A DNA stretch of 64,000 nucleotides from NCBI GenBank assembly GCA_946902875.1, contig OX336343.1:22429596-22493595 (forward strand), read 5' to 3'. A program made the position numbers and the translations under genes. Shown here one piece after another: positions 1-10,059 of this stretch (the first letter of the stretch is position 1; every line of letters starts with the position of its first letter). Source of the stretch: Nematopogon swammerdamellus (lineage: Eukaryota; Arthropoda; Insecta; Lepidoptera; Adelidae). The notes below the pieces were generated by a model. That model saw nothing but the letters and a program-made list of their open reading frames with translations, did not search any database and was not told the origin of the DNA.

Positions 1-118
1 AGCAGAGTAATTGGTGTTGTGCTACAAGTATTCTGGTAAATTACAGCACAACAGCGACCACCACGTTTAGCAAAGTATTAGGACAAGACTAACTATCAAG
101 CAGCAAGCAAGGCACGAA
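1..118. repeat. Dispersed repeat, copy 1
   Basis: The sequence from about 36 (TAAATTACAGCACAAC) through the run reading AACTATCAAGCA is found again, slightly diverged, at about 19700-19785. No coding potential or terminal repeat was seen. It is probably a fragment of an unclassified dispersed element. Confidence 0.5.
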
Positions 119-191
119 GAACCCACCTGCTGCATGACTCGGTGGAAGGAAGCACCGTGCCAAGGTGAGAGGTGGCGAACCTGTCGCCCTC

Positions 192-291
192 TAGCACGGC
201 ACCTTGTCCTTATCCTTTAGTCGCTTTTTACGACATGCACGGGGAGAGATGCAGTGGGGCTATTCTGTTCAAGTACCGGCCCCACACGATA
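192..291 (-). mobile_element. SINE-A head fragment
   Basis: This is the 5' part, reversed, of the SINE family that occurs fuller at 10808-11142 and 60038-60368. It shares GGGGAGAGATGCAGTGGGG and CCGGCCCCACACG. The tail side is missing, so this is a truncated copy. The next 150 bases to the hAT boundary hold a CA-rich stretch and nothing else recognisable. Confidence 0.6.
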
Positions 292-560
292 CATTATATT
301 AAATTAAAACACACACACGTGCACAGAGTTATTTATTAGCTATCTACCTACAGTCACCTACAGTAAGGTAGCAAGCAAGGCACAACATAATCTGATTGAT
401 TAAGCAGTCGAAATCTTTAATTGGCTTTTATGGTATAACCCAGGGGTCACCAAATGGCGGACCGCGGTCCGGATCCGGACCGCCGACCCATTTTTTGCGG
501 ACCCAGAAGAATTTAAGAATATCAATATAAAAATTTCTGGAAAAAAATAGCCTTTGAAAC

Positions 561-621
561 TTTGTATCTACAATATTTGGATCGACATATATTTGTGAAG
601 CCGCATTTTCCAAGATGAACT
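561..621 (+). pseudogene. hAT transposase C-terminal relic, 5' half
   Basis: The reading frame gives FGSTYICEAAFSKMN, resembling the conserved C-terminal dimerisation region of hAT transposases, particularly ZBED/GTF2IRD2-like proteins. An in-frame stop lies just upstream, so only this tail survives. The frame is cut between the Asn and Phe codons by the Gypsy LTR that begins at 622 and resumes at 9947. Confidence 0.75.
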
Positions 622-882
622 TGTGCCGGACACGACACATCGGTCCGATGCGACGCGGTTACCGCACCCCGCGCCCCTCTGGCGCGGCGTGCGTCCGCGC
701 TCGCCTCGGCCCGCCGCCATGGCAGTCGATCACACCACGGAGTCAAGTATAGTCGCTTTGAGTCAATAAGAATTCTCAGTCGTTTTATTACACGTTTATA
801 CACAGCTATCATAGTGTTTCATTTGGACCTTAAACACTAACACCCTACATAGGACACTCGCATATAGTAGCTAAAGTGCTAC
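622..882 (+). repeat. 5' LTR of the Gypsy element
   Basis: This 261-bp repeat starts TGTGCCGGACACG and ends GTGCTAC, with the exact boundary uncertain by one or two bases. Its first 100 bases are very GC-rich and the rest AT-rich. It matches 9682-9942 with a single substitution. Confidence 0.93.
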
Positions 883-885
883 AAC

Positions 886-903
886 TGGTGACCTACCGAC
901 GTG
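886..903 (+). other. Candidate tRNA primer-binding site
   Basis: TGGTGACCTACCGACGTG follows the 5' LTR within three bases and begins with TGG, as expected for the complement of a tRNA CCA end. I cannot assign the tRNA from memory. The call rests on position and the TGG start. Confidence 0.45.
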
Positions 904-992
904 ATTCGCGCGCGAGTTAATTGTGGACATCTAGTGTTTTAGTGACATTCAGTGTTTTAAGTGACATTTAGTTTGAGTAGAGACTGGGAATC

Positions 993-1310
993 ATGAGTAG
1001 CGACGGAGAACGTGCGGATTTAGTGGCGCAATATGCGATGCAGGCGTCCATTGTCGTTCTCACCACACAGATGGCACGCATGTGTGCCGAAATCGTGTCG
1101 CTACGCGACGAACAGGTGCAACAGCGACGCCCGCACCGTCCCCGCTCGCGGACACCGGCACACAGGTACAGATCCAGCTCGCGTACAGGTGCATCGGAAC
1201 AGAAGGCCGGCTGGCTATGCTGGTACCACCATACGTTACGCGAGAAGGCCAACAAATGTGAGCAGCCATGCGCGTGGAAGGACCAGACGAAAATGCAATC
1301 GGAAAACTAG
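993..1310 (+). pseudogene. gag: Truncated gag of the Gypsy element
   Basis: This is a 105-residue frame beginning MSSDGERADLVAQYAMQ. The N-terminus is followed by an Arg/Pro/Ser-rich stretch and a zinc-knuckle-like segment near residues 79-97 (WLCWYHHTL then KCEQPC). Gag proteins of this group usually exceed 300 residues, and the whole capsid core is missing, so an internal deletion removed most of the gene. The protease frame lies in the -1 frame and overlaps the last 40 bases, compatible with the usual Gag-Pol -1 frameshift. Confidence 0.7.
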
Positions 1311-1855
1311 ACGCAGTGCAGCCTAAGGCGGAGGTCTGCACATTGGAAAATTCCAAACGCCTTTATATAACCGACCGCAACTCGGGCATACATTTTCTCA
1401 TAGACTCCGGAGCAGACATCTCGGTACTAAGTAGGAACAAAGGCTCACCCTCGGATTATGTTTTATACGCGGCAAACGGGTCGGCGATAACCACATACGG
1501 TGAGAAGTCACTAACTCTCGATCTCGGACTAAGAAGGCCATTCAAATGGAGTTTCGTGGAGGCGAACGTGCGGATGCCTATAATAGGCGCAGATTTCTTG
1601 GAGTATCATAACCTGCTCGTGGATCTGAGGAATCGACGTCTAATCGATGGTACAACGGAACTCCACGTGAAAACTACAGCAATATCGTCCGATCAACCGA
1701 CAATAAAAACCGTCTGCGCCAGCGACCCATTTGGTGAGATAATAGCCTCCTTCCCCAACGTAACAAAGCCGTCCGTTTTCGGAAAGGAAGCCATAAAACA
1801 CAGCGTCGAGCACTATATTGAGACAAAAGGCCCCCCCCGTTCACTGCCCACCTAG
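1268..1855 (+). pseudogene. pol: Gypsy pol, protease part
   Basis: This frame carries the aspartic protease signature FLIDSGADISVLS near residues 45-57, followed by IIGADFLEYHNLLVDL, the second conserved protease motif. The protease would mature Gag and Pol within the particle. The frame ends early because of a run of eight C at 1831-1838; the reverse-transcriptase frame that continues the protein is one base out of register after this run. A one-base gain in the homopolymer or a sequencing error explains it best. The true upstream limit is unclear because pol would be made by frameshifting from gag. Confidence 0.85.
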
Positions 1856-2746
1856 ACCCCTTGCTCCGGACAAGTACAAAAAAGTTAAACAGGAAATCGA
1901 GACAATGCTCGAACTCGGTATTATACAACCCAGTAAGAGTCCGTGGGCTTCGCCGATACATGTGGTCGACAAGAAAAACGGCGACATCAGAATCGTAGGT
2001 GATTACCGATTACTCAATGGAAACACGATTTTGGACGCATATCCCACTCCACGATTACATGACTTCACCTACATTTTACACAACAAAAGGGTATTCTCCA
2101 AGATTGATCTTAACAAAGCTTACCATCAAATACCGGTTCGTAAAGAAGACATTCCTAAGACAGCGGTAACCACACCTGTCGGCCTGTTTGAATACCGACG
2201 CATGTGCTTCGGCCTAAAAAACGCTGGGATGTCTTTCTGCAGGTTTATTCACACCGTTCTACAAGGACTAGATTATGTCTTCGCCTACGTTGACGATATA
2301 ATAATAGCATCCGAGGACGAGGAAGCACACAAAAAACATCTGCGAGAAGTCTTACGACGCCTCGACGCGCACGGCATTACTTTAAACATGCAGAAGTCAG
2401 AATTCAATCGGTCACAGCTGACATTCCTTGGATACTCCGTTTCCCCGGAAGGGATCACTCCGCTACCCGAAAGAGTCTCAGCGTTGAGCAATTACAAAAA
2501 ACCCACCACGGTTCTCGAGTTACGACGATTCATTGGTGCCATAAATTTCTATCGAGAATGCTTGCCAAACGCTGCAGTTTATTTAGCACCACTCAATAGA
2601 TATTTGGTGAACTCAAAGAAACGAGACAAAACAATAATTCAATGGACACCGGAGGCAGACGTCGCTTTCGAAAATTGTAAAGAGGCAATTAAGAATGCGT
2701 GTATGGTGGCGCACCCCGCAGCGGGAGCTCAACTAAGCATAATGAC
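1839..2746 (+). pseudogene. pol: Gypsy pol, reverse transcriptase and start of RNase H
   Basis: The reverse transcriptase of a Ty3/Gypsy element, which copies element RNA into DNA. Visible motifs, in order, are ASPIHVVDKKNG and RIVGDYRLLN, then FSKIDLNKAYHQIPV, the fingers segment TPVGLFEYRRMCFGLKNA, the catalytic FAYVDDIIIAS and the thumb LTFLGYSVSPEG. The connection and first RNase H residues follow (LSIM). The frame is cut at 2746 by the composite TIR element and resumes at 6425. All three catalytic aspartates are intact. Confidence 0.9.
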
Positions 2747-3869
2747 CAGACATCGGAATCCGCGGGGCACGAATACGACCTTGTTAGGGATTGACTACGG
2801 CGATCAATAAACAATCGACACTGTTATCGATACTCATATTTATTTGTGTATTGTATTTTATTCATGTCATATTTCAGACCTGAATACTTATATACCTACA
2901 GTACTTATATAAACATGTATACTTTATGTTAACGATTAAGTAAATATAATACATATTTATATAAGGTCTTTCAAAATTAGTTCATAGTACGCTAAGGGGG
3001 GGTTCTGTATCATATAGGGAGTAAAACCTATATAAAAATTTTTGGACCTTGGGCTTTTTTTAAGTAAAAAATTTTTTTATGTAGGTATTTAAATAAAAAA
3101 ATAGGTGGTTGATTTTTATAACCTAATCGATTCAGTTTCATAACAGTAACAAAAAAGTCTTCATGACCATTATGATGTAACACGTGTAAGTTGGTAAAAA
3201 AAATTAAATTCTTTCTGTTCCATACTAATAAAACTAAAATTGTGGTTTTTCACAATTTCTGAAAGAAAGAGATATACGTGTTGGAAGACTTTTTTGTTCC
3301 TAGCACGAAACCGAAACGATTAAGAAAAAAATTTTTTTACATTAAACATAAAAAAAAAATAAAAATTTTGTGAAAAAAAAATTCTTTGTTCTTCAAAAGT
3401 GATCTATTTCCGATACAGAACCCCCCCTTAGGTTACTATGAACTAATTTTGTAAGACCTATTTTTTTGGACCTTGGCCTTTTTTTTATGTAAAATATTTT
3501 TTATGTGTTTAAATAAAAAAAATAGGTGGTTGATTTTTATAGCCTAATCGATTCAGTTTCATAACAGTAACAAAAAAGTCTTCAGTATCATTATGATGTA
3601 ACACGTGTAAGTTGGTAAAAAAAATCAAATTCTTTCTATTCCATACTAATAAAACTAATATTGTGGTTTGAACAGATTTGTATTGTACCTATAAAGTAAA
3701 TACAACATTTGTTTATTATATCTTATTTTCTATAGAAATACTCTTAGTTTCAATAATCGACATTATTTCATATTATTCTAAAAAACGATCGATTTTCGAT
3801 ATTTGTGGATACATTGTCCCATCACTAAACAACCTTGAATCATTCGTGCCCCGCGGATTCCGATGTATG
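2747..3869 (+). mobile_element. TIR element copy A of the composite
   Basis: This copy has a full left terminal repeat at 2747-2774 and a right terminal repeat ending CCGATGTATG at 3869. It shows no target duplication of its own on the inner side. Internally it carries a second inverted repeat (2965-3458) and a ~200-bp direct repeat (about 3045-3245 and 3466-3665). It is AT-rich and has no recognisable coding sequence. Confidence 0.88.
2965..3458. repeat. Inverted-repeat insert within copy A
   Basis: The left end reads GGTCTTTCAAAATTAGTTCA and the right end is its near-exact complement, TGAACTAATTTTGTAAGACC. The arms continue inward through a G-run at 2996 and a C-run at 3421. A 200-bp direct repeat lies partly inside and partly just outside this unit, suggesting duplication around an insertion. 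The same structure recurs at 5521-6014. Confidence 0.75.
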
Positions 3870-4017
3870 CTTATAATAGTGCTACAGCTGTTGACGTTGA
3901 ACAAATTAAATTGTTTATTGTTTATTGTATAATTTCATCCACAGGTAGGTAAGCTATGCTTGGACATGTTGAAAATTCCGCCAGTTCTAAATTCAATGCG
4001 AAGTATACAATATTTAC

Positions 4018-4075
4018 TTACATACATACATACATAGCGTCACGCCTGTTTCCCGGTGGGATAGGCAGAGATATT
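4018..4075 (+). repeat. Short dispersed repeat with TACA tract
   Basis: (TACA)n followed by TAGCGTCACGCCTGTTTCCC and a GGTGGGATAGGCAGAGA-like tail. Related copies are at 46184-46238 and 55986-56045. It is probably the end of a LINE or SINE family that I cannot name. Confidence 0.6.
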
Positions 4076-4594
4076 TACTTAATGCTTTATAATGTTTCGA
4101 TTTGAAATAATTAGAACTACAGAAAATCGCGATACGCGTTTCTGGTGGAATTAAATATTTAGAAAGCCTTCAATCAATAGTAGGATTTGTTAAAAATTTA
4201 ATAGAAAAATTGTTAAATCTTTAATATTAATTTTACAATTATAAAATTTTACTTAAATTTTAGCATTTTCATCATTGTAAGCTTAAGAAAGTGTAATGAT
4301 GAATGATAGATAAAGTGTACAGTCAAACGGGAAATTATTGCATTGTTTTGTATATGCTAAATTCCCCAATTCCTTCAACCTGCTTCAAATTACCCAATTT
4401 CTTCAAACGTCGTCGTCGTATTCACCGAACTCAGTGCTCGTATCAACAAGCTGGACAGTCGTACAATAGTCCATAATCCGCAAGTCTTCTGGTATGGCAA
4501 CTCACGCAGCGTGGTTGGTTACGCGAGGGGGTGTGCACCTTTCGCCATTTGGCACAGCGACACATACTGGTTCTCATAAAAAATATATATTGTC

Positions 4595-4972
4595 AGCCTC
4601 GATAGCTCAGTGGTGCAGACAGTCGACTGTAGTTGTTATTGATTGTTAAGCAACCCTGGGCGCGGTCAGTACTTGGATGTGTGACCGCTCGACCGTTGGA
4701 CGCTGACCGTGGTTCGGATTCCACGTAAAACTGTAGGTCCCTTCCCTTCTTACCTTACTCGGTCGTAGGGTTCAACCCGCCCGGGTTGATACCACCGCAC
4801 TGAATGAAACGTCGGTCGAAACGGCTATGTAAATAGTTTGTGTTTTCCGTCCGGTTCAGTGTAGCCGGCACGATCGAAGGGAAGCACTTACATGGCACCT
4901 AGTTCACCCGGAGTTATGGGCTGACATCACAGATATTGTAGGTGATGTGGGCAACCGTGTCAGTTTCCATAA
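4595..4972 (+). mobile_element. SINE-A, tRNA/5S-like head
   Basis: The head has TAGCTCAGTGGT, which matches a tRNA A box. It is followed by AAGCAACCCTGGGCGCGG and CAGTACTTGGATGTGTGACC, which resemble the 3' half of 5S rRNA, and by GGTTCGGATTCC, a B-box-like motif. The body (GTCGGTCGAAACGGCTATG, TGTAGCCGGCACGA, GTTATGGGCTGACATCAC) and tail (GTCAGTTTCCATAAAAAAA) are shared with about ten other copies here. An internal polymerase III promoter and an A tail indicate a SINE. Confidence 0.85.
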
Positions 4973-5307
4973 AAAAAAATACAAATACGAAGCACGGTGT
5001 CGTATGAGAGTGAACGGAGTTAAGTGGACGTTACACATAACCATAAGAAGGCGTTAATCGATCGCTTCACGGGCCCCTCTCCCGTCTTGTATGTCGAAAC
5101 CGCTACGTCCATTCAGTCTGTGTCGACCTTATCGCACTATACCATGTCACATCGTCATTGTTTGGGGAAAAGTACAATCTTGCCATGGAGTCCAAATTGA
5201 TTTGAAGTGGTTGATGTGGGCAACCGTGTCAGTTTCCATAAAAAAAATACAAATACGAAGCACGGTGTCGTATGAGAGTGAACGGAGTTAAGTGGACGTT
5301 ACACATA
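4942..5307 (+). repeat. Duplicated ~95-bp segment
   Basis: The segment beginning GATGTGGGCAACCGTGTCAG and ending GTGGACGTTACACATA occurs at about 4942-5037 and 5213-5307, near identical. The second copy abuts TIR copy B exactly where B's own first bases are missing. Confidence 0.8.
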
Positions 5308-6424
5308 GAATCCGCGGGGCACGAATACGACCTTGTTAGGGATTGACTACGGCGATCAATAAACAATCGACACTGTTATCGATACTCATATTTATTTGTT
5401 TATTGTATTTTATTCATGTCATATTTCAGACCTGAATACTTATATACCTACAGTACCTACTTATATAAACATGTATACTTTATGTTAACGATTAAGTAAA
5501 TATAATACATATTTATATAAGGTCTTTCAAAATTAGTTCATAGTACGCTAAGGGGGGGTTCTGTATCATATAGGGAGTAAAACCTATATAAAAATTTTTG
5601 GACCTTGGGCTTTTTTTAAGTAAATATTTTTTTATGTAGGTATTTAAATAAAAAAATAGGTGGTTGATTTTTATAACCTAATCGATTCAGTTTCATAACG
5701 GTAACAAAAAAGTCTCCATGACCATTATGATGTAACACGTGTAAGTTGGTAAAAAAAATTAAATTCTTTCTATTCCATACTAATAAAACTAAAATTGTGG
5801 TTTTTCACAATTTCTGAAAGAAAGAGATATACGTGTTGGAAGACTTTTTTGTTCCTAGCACGAAACCGAAACGATTAAGAAAAAATTTTTTTTACATTTA
5901 ACATTAAAAAAAAAAATTTTTTGTGAAAAAAATAATTCTTTGTTCTTCAAAAGTGATCTATTTCCGATACAGAACCCCCCCCCTTAGCTTACTATGAACT
6001 AATTTTGTAAGACCTATTTTTTGGACCTTGGCCTTTTTTCTATGTAAAATATTTTTTTAAGTGTTTAAATAAAAAAATAGGTGGTTGATTTTTATAGCCT
6101 AATCGATTCAGTTTCATAACAGTAACAAAAAAGTCTTCAATATCATTATGATGTAACACGTGTAAGTTGGTAAAAAAAATCAAATTCTTTCTATTCCATA
6201 CTAATAAAACTAATATTGTGGTTTGAACAGATTTGTATTGTACCTACAAGTAAATACAACATTTGTTTATTATATCTTATTTTCTATAGAAATACTCTTA
6301 GTTTTAATAATTGACATTATTTCATATTATTCTAAAATAACGATCGATTTTCGATATTTGTGGATACATTGTCCCATCACTAAACAACCTTGAATCATTC
6401 GTGCCCCGCGGATTCCGATGTATG
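5308..6424 (+). mobile_element. TIR element copy B of the composite
   Basis: Colinear with copy A at roughly 97 percent by eye, with small indels such as an extra CTAC at about 5457. The left terminal repeat is incomplete, starting at GAATCCGCGGGGCACGAAT after SINE-derived DNA. The right terminal repeat at 6397-6424 is intact and joins the ATAATGAC duplication. The internal inverted repeat lies at 5521-6014. Confidence 0.88.
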
Positions 6425-8137
6425 ATAATGACAGATGCCAGCAACACTAGTGTCGGAGCTGTATTGCACCAACATTCATCAAAGGGGAGAGAGCCATTGG
6501 GTTTCTTTAGTAAGACGTTGAGTGAGACACAGCGCAAATACAGCACATACGACCGAGAGCTGTTAGGTATCTACATGGCGGTCAAGCACTTCCGTCGGCT
6601 CATCGAGGGATCGTTTGTTAAAGTTTATTGCGACCACAAACCTCTAACTTTCGCCTTCAAGAAAAACGAAACAACTAATGATACGCCGAGACGATTACGC
6701 CAGCTTGACTACATATCACAATTCGTGTCAAGCATCGAACACATCGCCGGCGAAGACAATCCTGTGGCAGATTTTCTGTCACGCCTCGCCGAAATCAATT
6801 GTCCCAGCGCAATAGACTATGAGAAACTGGCACAAGAACAACAAGCAGACGAAGAGCTGAAGGAATTTATTTCACGAGAAAAGTCAACTCTTCGATTAGT
6901 TCAGATTCCGGCCATCAAATTGAATGTTTATTGTGACACGACCGGCGGAAAGACAAGGCCGTACCTCACGAAGAACTTTCGCCATCAAGCCTTCACGACC
7001 ATACATGGTATTTCACATCCAGGCGTAAGAGGAACGCGCAGGCTGATGAAGGAGAAATTCTTTTGGCCCGGCATGCTGAACGACGTCAAGGAGTGGACAA
7101 AGTCGTGCCTACCATGCCAGAAGTCGAAGGTATCACGGCATACAAAGTCGCCATTTGGGAAGTATGAACCAAGTGATCGGTTTCAGCACCTGAATGTGGA
7201 CATGGTTGGTCCACTCATGCCTTCAAATGGATACCGCTACGCAGTGACGATCGAGGACCGAGCAACAAATTGGCCAGAGGCAATCCCCGTCAGCGACATG
7301 TCGGCAGAAACTGTCGCGAGGGTTGTCTACGAGCACTGGATTGTCCGTTTCGGCTGCCCCCTACGAATTTCCACAGATCAAGGACGTAACTTCGAGGCAG
7401 AGCTGTTTCAGAACCTCGCGAAGTGCATGGGTATTAAAAAAATCAGCACAACCAGCTATCACCCGCAATCGAACGGCCTTATCGAAAATTTTCACCGAAG
7501 TATGAAAGCAGCATTAATGGCCCGATCAAACAGCGAGAACTGGGCAGAAGAATTACCATCAGTTTTATATGGTCTGAGAGCAGCTCTTCGAGACGACACA
7601 TCAATCAGCGCAGCTGAAATGGTTTATGGAACCACTATTAGACTGCCGGGAGAGTTTTTCGAACCTTCACCAACATCGTACACCGTCGACGAGAGCTATG
7701 TGGACAAACTTCGCGAACACATAAGCAAAATAGCTTCTGTACCTAAGCGCGAAGCTAGGCAGACGTCAGTTTTTGTGCATCCGGAACTAAGTAGGTGCAC
7801 ACACGTGTTCGTCAGGTGTGATCGCGTGACACGACCTCTCACACCACCTTACGAAGGACCGTTCCCGGTAATAAAAAAGAAAGACAAATATTTTATAGTA
7901 AAACTTCCTAACAGGGAAGTCGCAATAACATTGGACAGGCTGAAACCGGCTTTCTTACCCAACGATGAAAGAAACGGTTCACGCGACGCACCTGCCGACT
8001 CCGCCCAAGTACCTACAACGAAGCCTAGTCCCACATCTCCTACCCATAATTCAAGTGAGACAGACACTACAATACCATATCACGTGTCTAAGTTCGGTAG
8101 AATATGTAAAAAAGCTGTTCGTTTTGCAGACCAATAA
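6425..8137 (+). pseudogene. pol: Gypsy pol, RNase H and integrase
   Basis: After the composite the frame resumes with RNase H (TDASNTSVGAVLHQ, then STYDRELLGIYMAVKHFRR and VYCDHKPLTF). Integrase follows, with an HHCC zinc module (HGISHPGVRGTRR through SCLPCQKSK) and a DDE core: D in LNVDMVGPL, D in ISTDQGRNFEAELF and E in GLIENFHRSMK, the last two in the usual spacing of about 35 residues. The C-terminal module has EGPFPVIKKKDKYFIVKL. All catalytic residues are present. The frame stops at 8137 with no chromodomain and no env-like frame after it. It is labelled a pseudogene because the composite insertion separates it from its start. Confidence 0.92.
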
Positions 8138-9665
8138 CTTTCGTTTCATTCTCACCCATATCGACGACCAGCTGAGTGCCGGTCAGCGTCCCGGTTTGTC
8201 TGTGAACCATAAAAATAGTGAAAGTGCAGTGAAATAAACAAATAACAGGTGTATCTGAGGCGCTAAGCCCCATCCAAACAAAGTGCAATGGTGTGGACAA
8301 AAAAATTACCATAAAACTATTACAAACAATAATGATACTCGAACTGTTTATTGCTTGCACCAGAAACATTATGAAAGGACTAATATTACGCTATTTACTT
8401 TATACTTCTTACTTTTATGTCGTGATTATAGTTATGTTAATAATAGTTGCTTAAAATGAGTTCAATTTAAACTTTCTTTGTGTCACATAATCTATTTGAA
8501 AGTGATAAATGTGCATGTATTAGTTTTAACAAAGCCGCAATCAATCTTAGAAATCGCAATAACGTTTTGTGAGTTGTATTAGGAAGCATACAAATGTTGG
8601 AAAACCTGTCGTTTAACATCCGTCAAGGAAATCTACGACAGATCCGTCAACTTGTTAGAGTATCATTTCATTCGCATCACTTATATTTTATAACAATAGC
8701 GCTAATACCTGTTGTTCCAAGATACACTGAATAGTTTGTAATTTAATTTGAACATTTAATAGTTTTAATTTATTGTATAATGTTTAATTTGTAAGATTAG
8801 ACACAAATAGCGCAAGATCGTACGTAGTTACGATACTATAACTTATAATAACGCACGTTTCATCAAATGCATTCTTGTTCAAACAATAAACCTCGTTCGT
8901 ACACACGGGCGTAAAGCACTTATGCTGAGAGATGTAAAGAATTTTACGACAACGGAAGGTTACGCACAAAACTCCATGCCCAACGCTTGTAGTTTTGCCT
9001 GATCGCAATGTCGATTTTTCATAATATACTTACTCATTACTTTTACCTAATTAATAATCGTAGTATGCATGCATCTTAACGTAATCAGTAAATTATAGAA
9101 GAAATGTATTATATTTTACACCATTATTTTCATACAGCGGTATGGTTTATTGATTTTGTGTAAATTTACACCTCATTCTGTGTTAGTTAGTACTTCGAAT
9201 TAGTTAAAAAGTTAGTGTAGAAATTTTAATGGTACGTGTTCTCAAATCTATGCCTATGCCTATCTACGATTGTGTTATGTAATAGGTATTAAGCTTAGTC
9301 ATACTTGTGTGTGAAATTATTGGCGGTCTCTCTCTTTGCAAAACAAAAGGACTCTCGCCTCAGCGGTTTTTACGACCGCATTGGTGAGCACAATCATCTA
9401 GGGTCATTGTTAGGATAGTTTTATTGCACCTCTTCAAATTTTTCAAGTGTCTCTTTTGTACGCCATCATTTCTGTGGTTCCTGGCACCCTGTATGTTATT
9501 GAAATGTTTTTATCTTTCTCATCGTGTTTATATCTCGTCTTTAAAATGTTTTCTATATTTGTAGTAAGTGGAGGCAGTCGTATAAAAGCAGATAACTGTC
9601 ACAAGTAATGAACGATTCGTAATTAAAGGTAATTTTGGTAATGTTGTAATGACAAATTTTTTTCA
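8138..9665 (+). other. Gypsy 3' noncoding region
   Basis: About 1.5 kb of AT-rich sequence lies between the integrase stop and the 3' LTR. No open frame or family motif was found. It may be a former env or an extended untranslated region. Confidence 0.7.
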
Positions 9666-9681
9666 TAAAGGGGGAAATTGA
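9666..9681 (+). other. Polypurine tract
   Basis: AAAGGGGGAAATTGA directly precedes the 3' LTR and fits the plus-strand DNA primer site expected there. Confidence 0.8.
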
Positions 9682-9942
9682 TGTGCCGGACACGACACAT
9701 CGGTCCGATGCGACGCGGTTACCGCACCCCGCGCCCCTCTGGCGCGGCGTGCGTCCGCGCTCGCCTCGGCCCGCCGCCCTGGCAGTCGATCACACCACGG
9801 AGTCAAGTATAGTCGCTTTGAGTCAATAAGAATTCTCAGTCGTTTTATTACACGTTTATACACAGCTATCATAGTGTTTCATTTGGACCTTAAACACTAA
9901 CACCCTACATAGGACACTCGCATATAGTAGCTAAAGTGCTAC
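9682..9942 (+). repeat. 3' LTR of the Gypsy element
   Basis: 261 bp, identical to the 5' LTR except for C in place of A at 9780. It is followed by AACT, matching the four bases before the 5' LTR. Confidence 0.93.
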
Positions 9943-9946
9943 AACT

Positions 9947-10059
9947 TCATTAAAAATAAATTCCGATCTCGTCTTACCAATGACCATCTCCAGGATTTAA
10001 TGGCAATAGCTTGCACTAATTTAACTCCAGAATTTAAACAGATTGTTCAGAGCAACTAA
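9947..10059 (+). pseudogene. hAT transposase C-terminal relic, 3' half
   Basis: The frame interrupted at 621 resumes with FIKNKFRSRLTNDHLQDLM and ends TPEFKQIVQSN with a TAA at 10057-10059. The tail resembles the C-termini of ZBED/GTF2IRD2-type hAT transposases. From the stop to the terminal repeat at 10310 the sequence is AT-rich with no features. Confidence 0.8.

Larger units (their letters stand above)
3870..5307. repeat. Spacer between the two TIR copies
   Basis: This is captured DNA unrelated to the Gypsy element or the flanking TIR copies. It holds a short dispersed repeat (4018-4075), a SINE-A copy (about 4595-4972) and a duplicated ~95-bp segment (about 4942-5037 and 5213-5307) that begins at the SINE tail. 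No host exon was recognised. Confidence 0.8.
2747..6424. mobile_element. Composite TIR element inserted in Gypsy RNase H
   Basis: The insert is bounded by the 8-bp duplication ATAATGAC at 2739-2746 and 6425-6432, and removing it restores the Gypsy reading frame. Its outer ends are 28-bp inverted repeats with one mismatch, beginning CAGACATCGGAATCCGCG on the left. Inside are two direct ~1.12-kb copies (2747-3869 and 5308-6424), each with its own left and right terminal repeat, separated by 1.44 kb of unrelated DNA. No transposase frame was seen. An 8-bp duplication fits hAT or P superfamilies; which one is not resolvable by eye. Confidence 0.9.
622..9942 (+). mobile_element. Ty3/Gypsy LTR retrotransposon, interrupted
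   Basis: Two 261-bp direct LTRs flank a gag relic, protease, reverse transcriptase, RNase H and integrase, in Ty3/Gypsy order. No env-like frame is present. The target duplication is AACT (618-621 and 9943-9946), ambiguous by one or two bases. The two LTRs differ at one position that I could find (A at 720, C at 9780), so the insertion is recent. Three defects are visible: most of gag is missing, a homopolymer frameshift separates protease from reverse transcriptase near 1831, and a 3.7-kb composite element lies inside RNase H. The copy cannot be autonomous as it stands. Confidence 0.95.

Noticed and set aside
1831..1838. Programmed frameshift at the C8 run
   Set aside because: Gypsy protease and reverse transcriptase are normally in one frame; a one-base homopolymer error is simpler.
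4640..4700. Genuine 5S rRNA gene
   Set aside because: Only about 40 bases of 5S-like sequence are present, embedded in a SINE with a tRNA-like head and an A tail.
8138..9665. Degenerate env gene making this an errantivirus
   Set aside because: No signal peptide, membrane segment or open frame could be seen in any phase.
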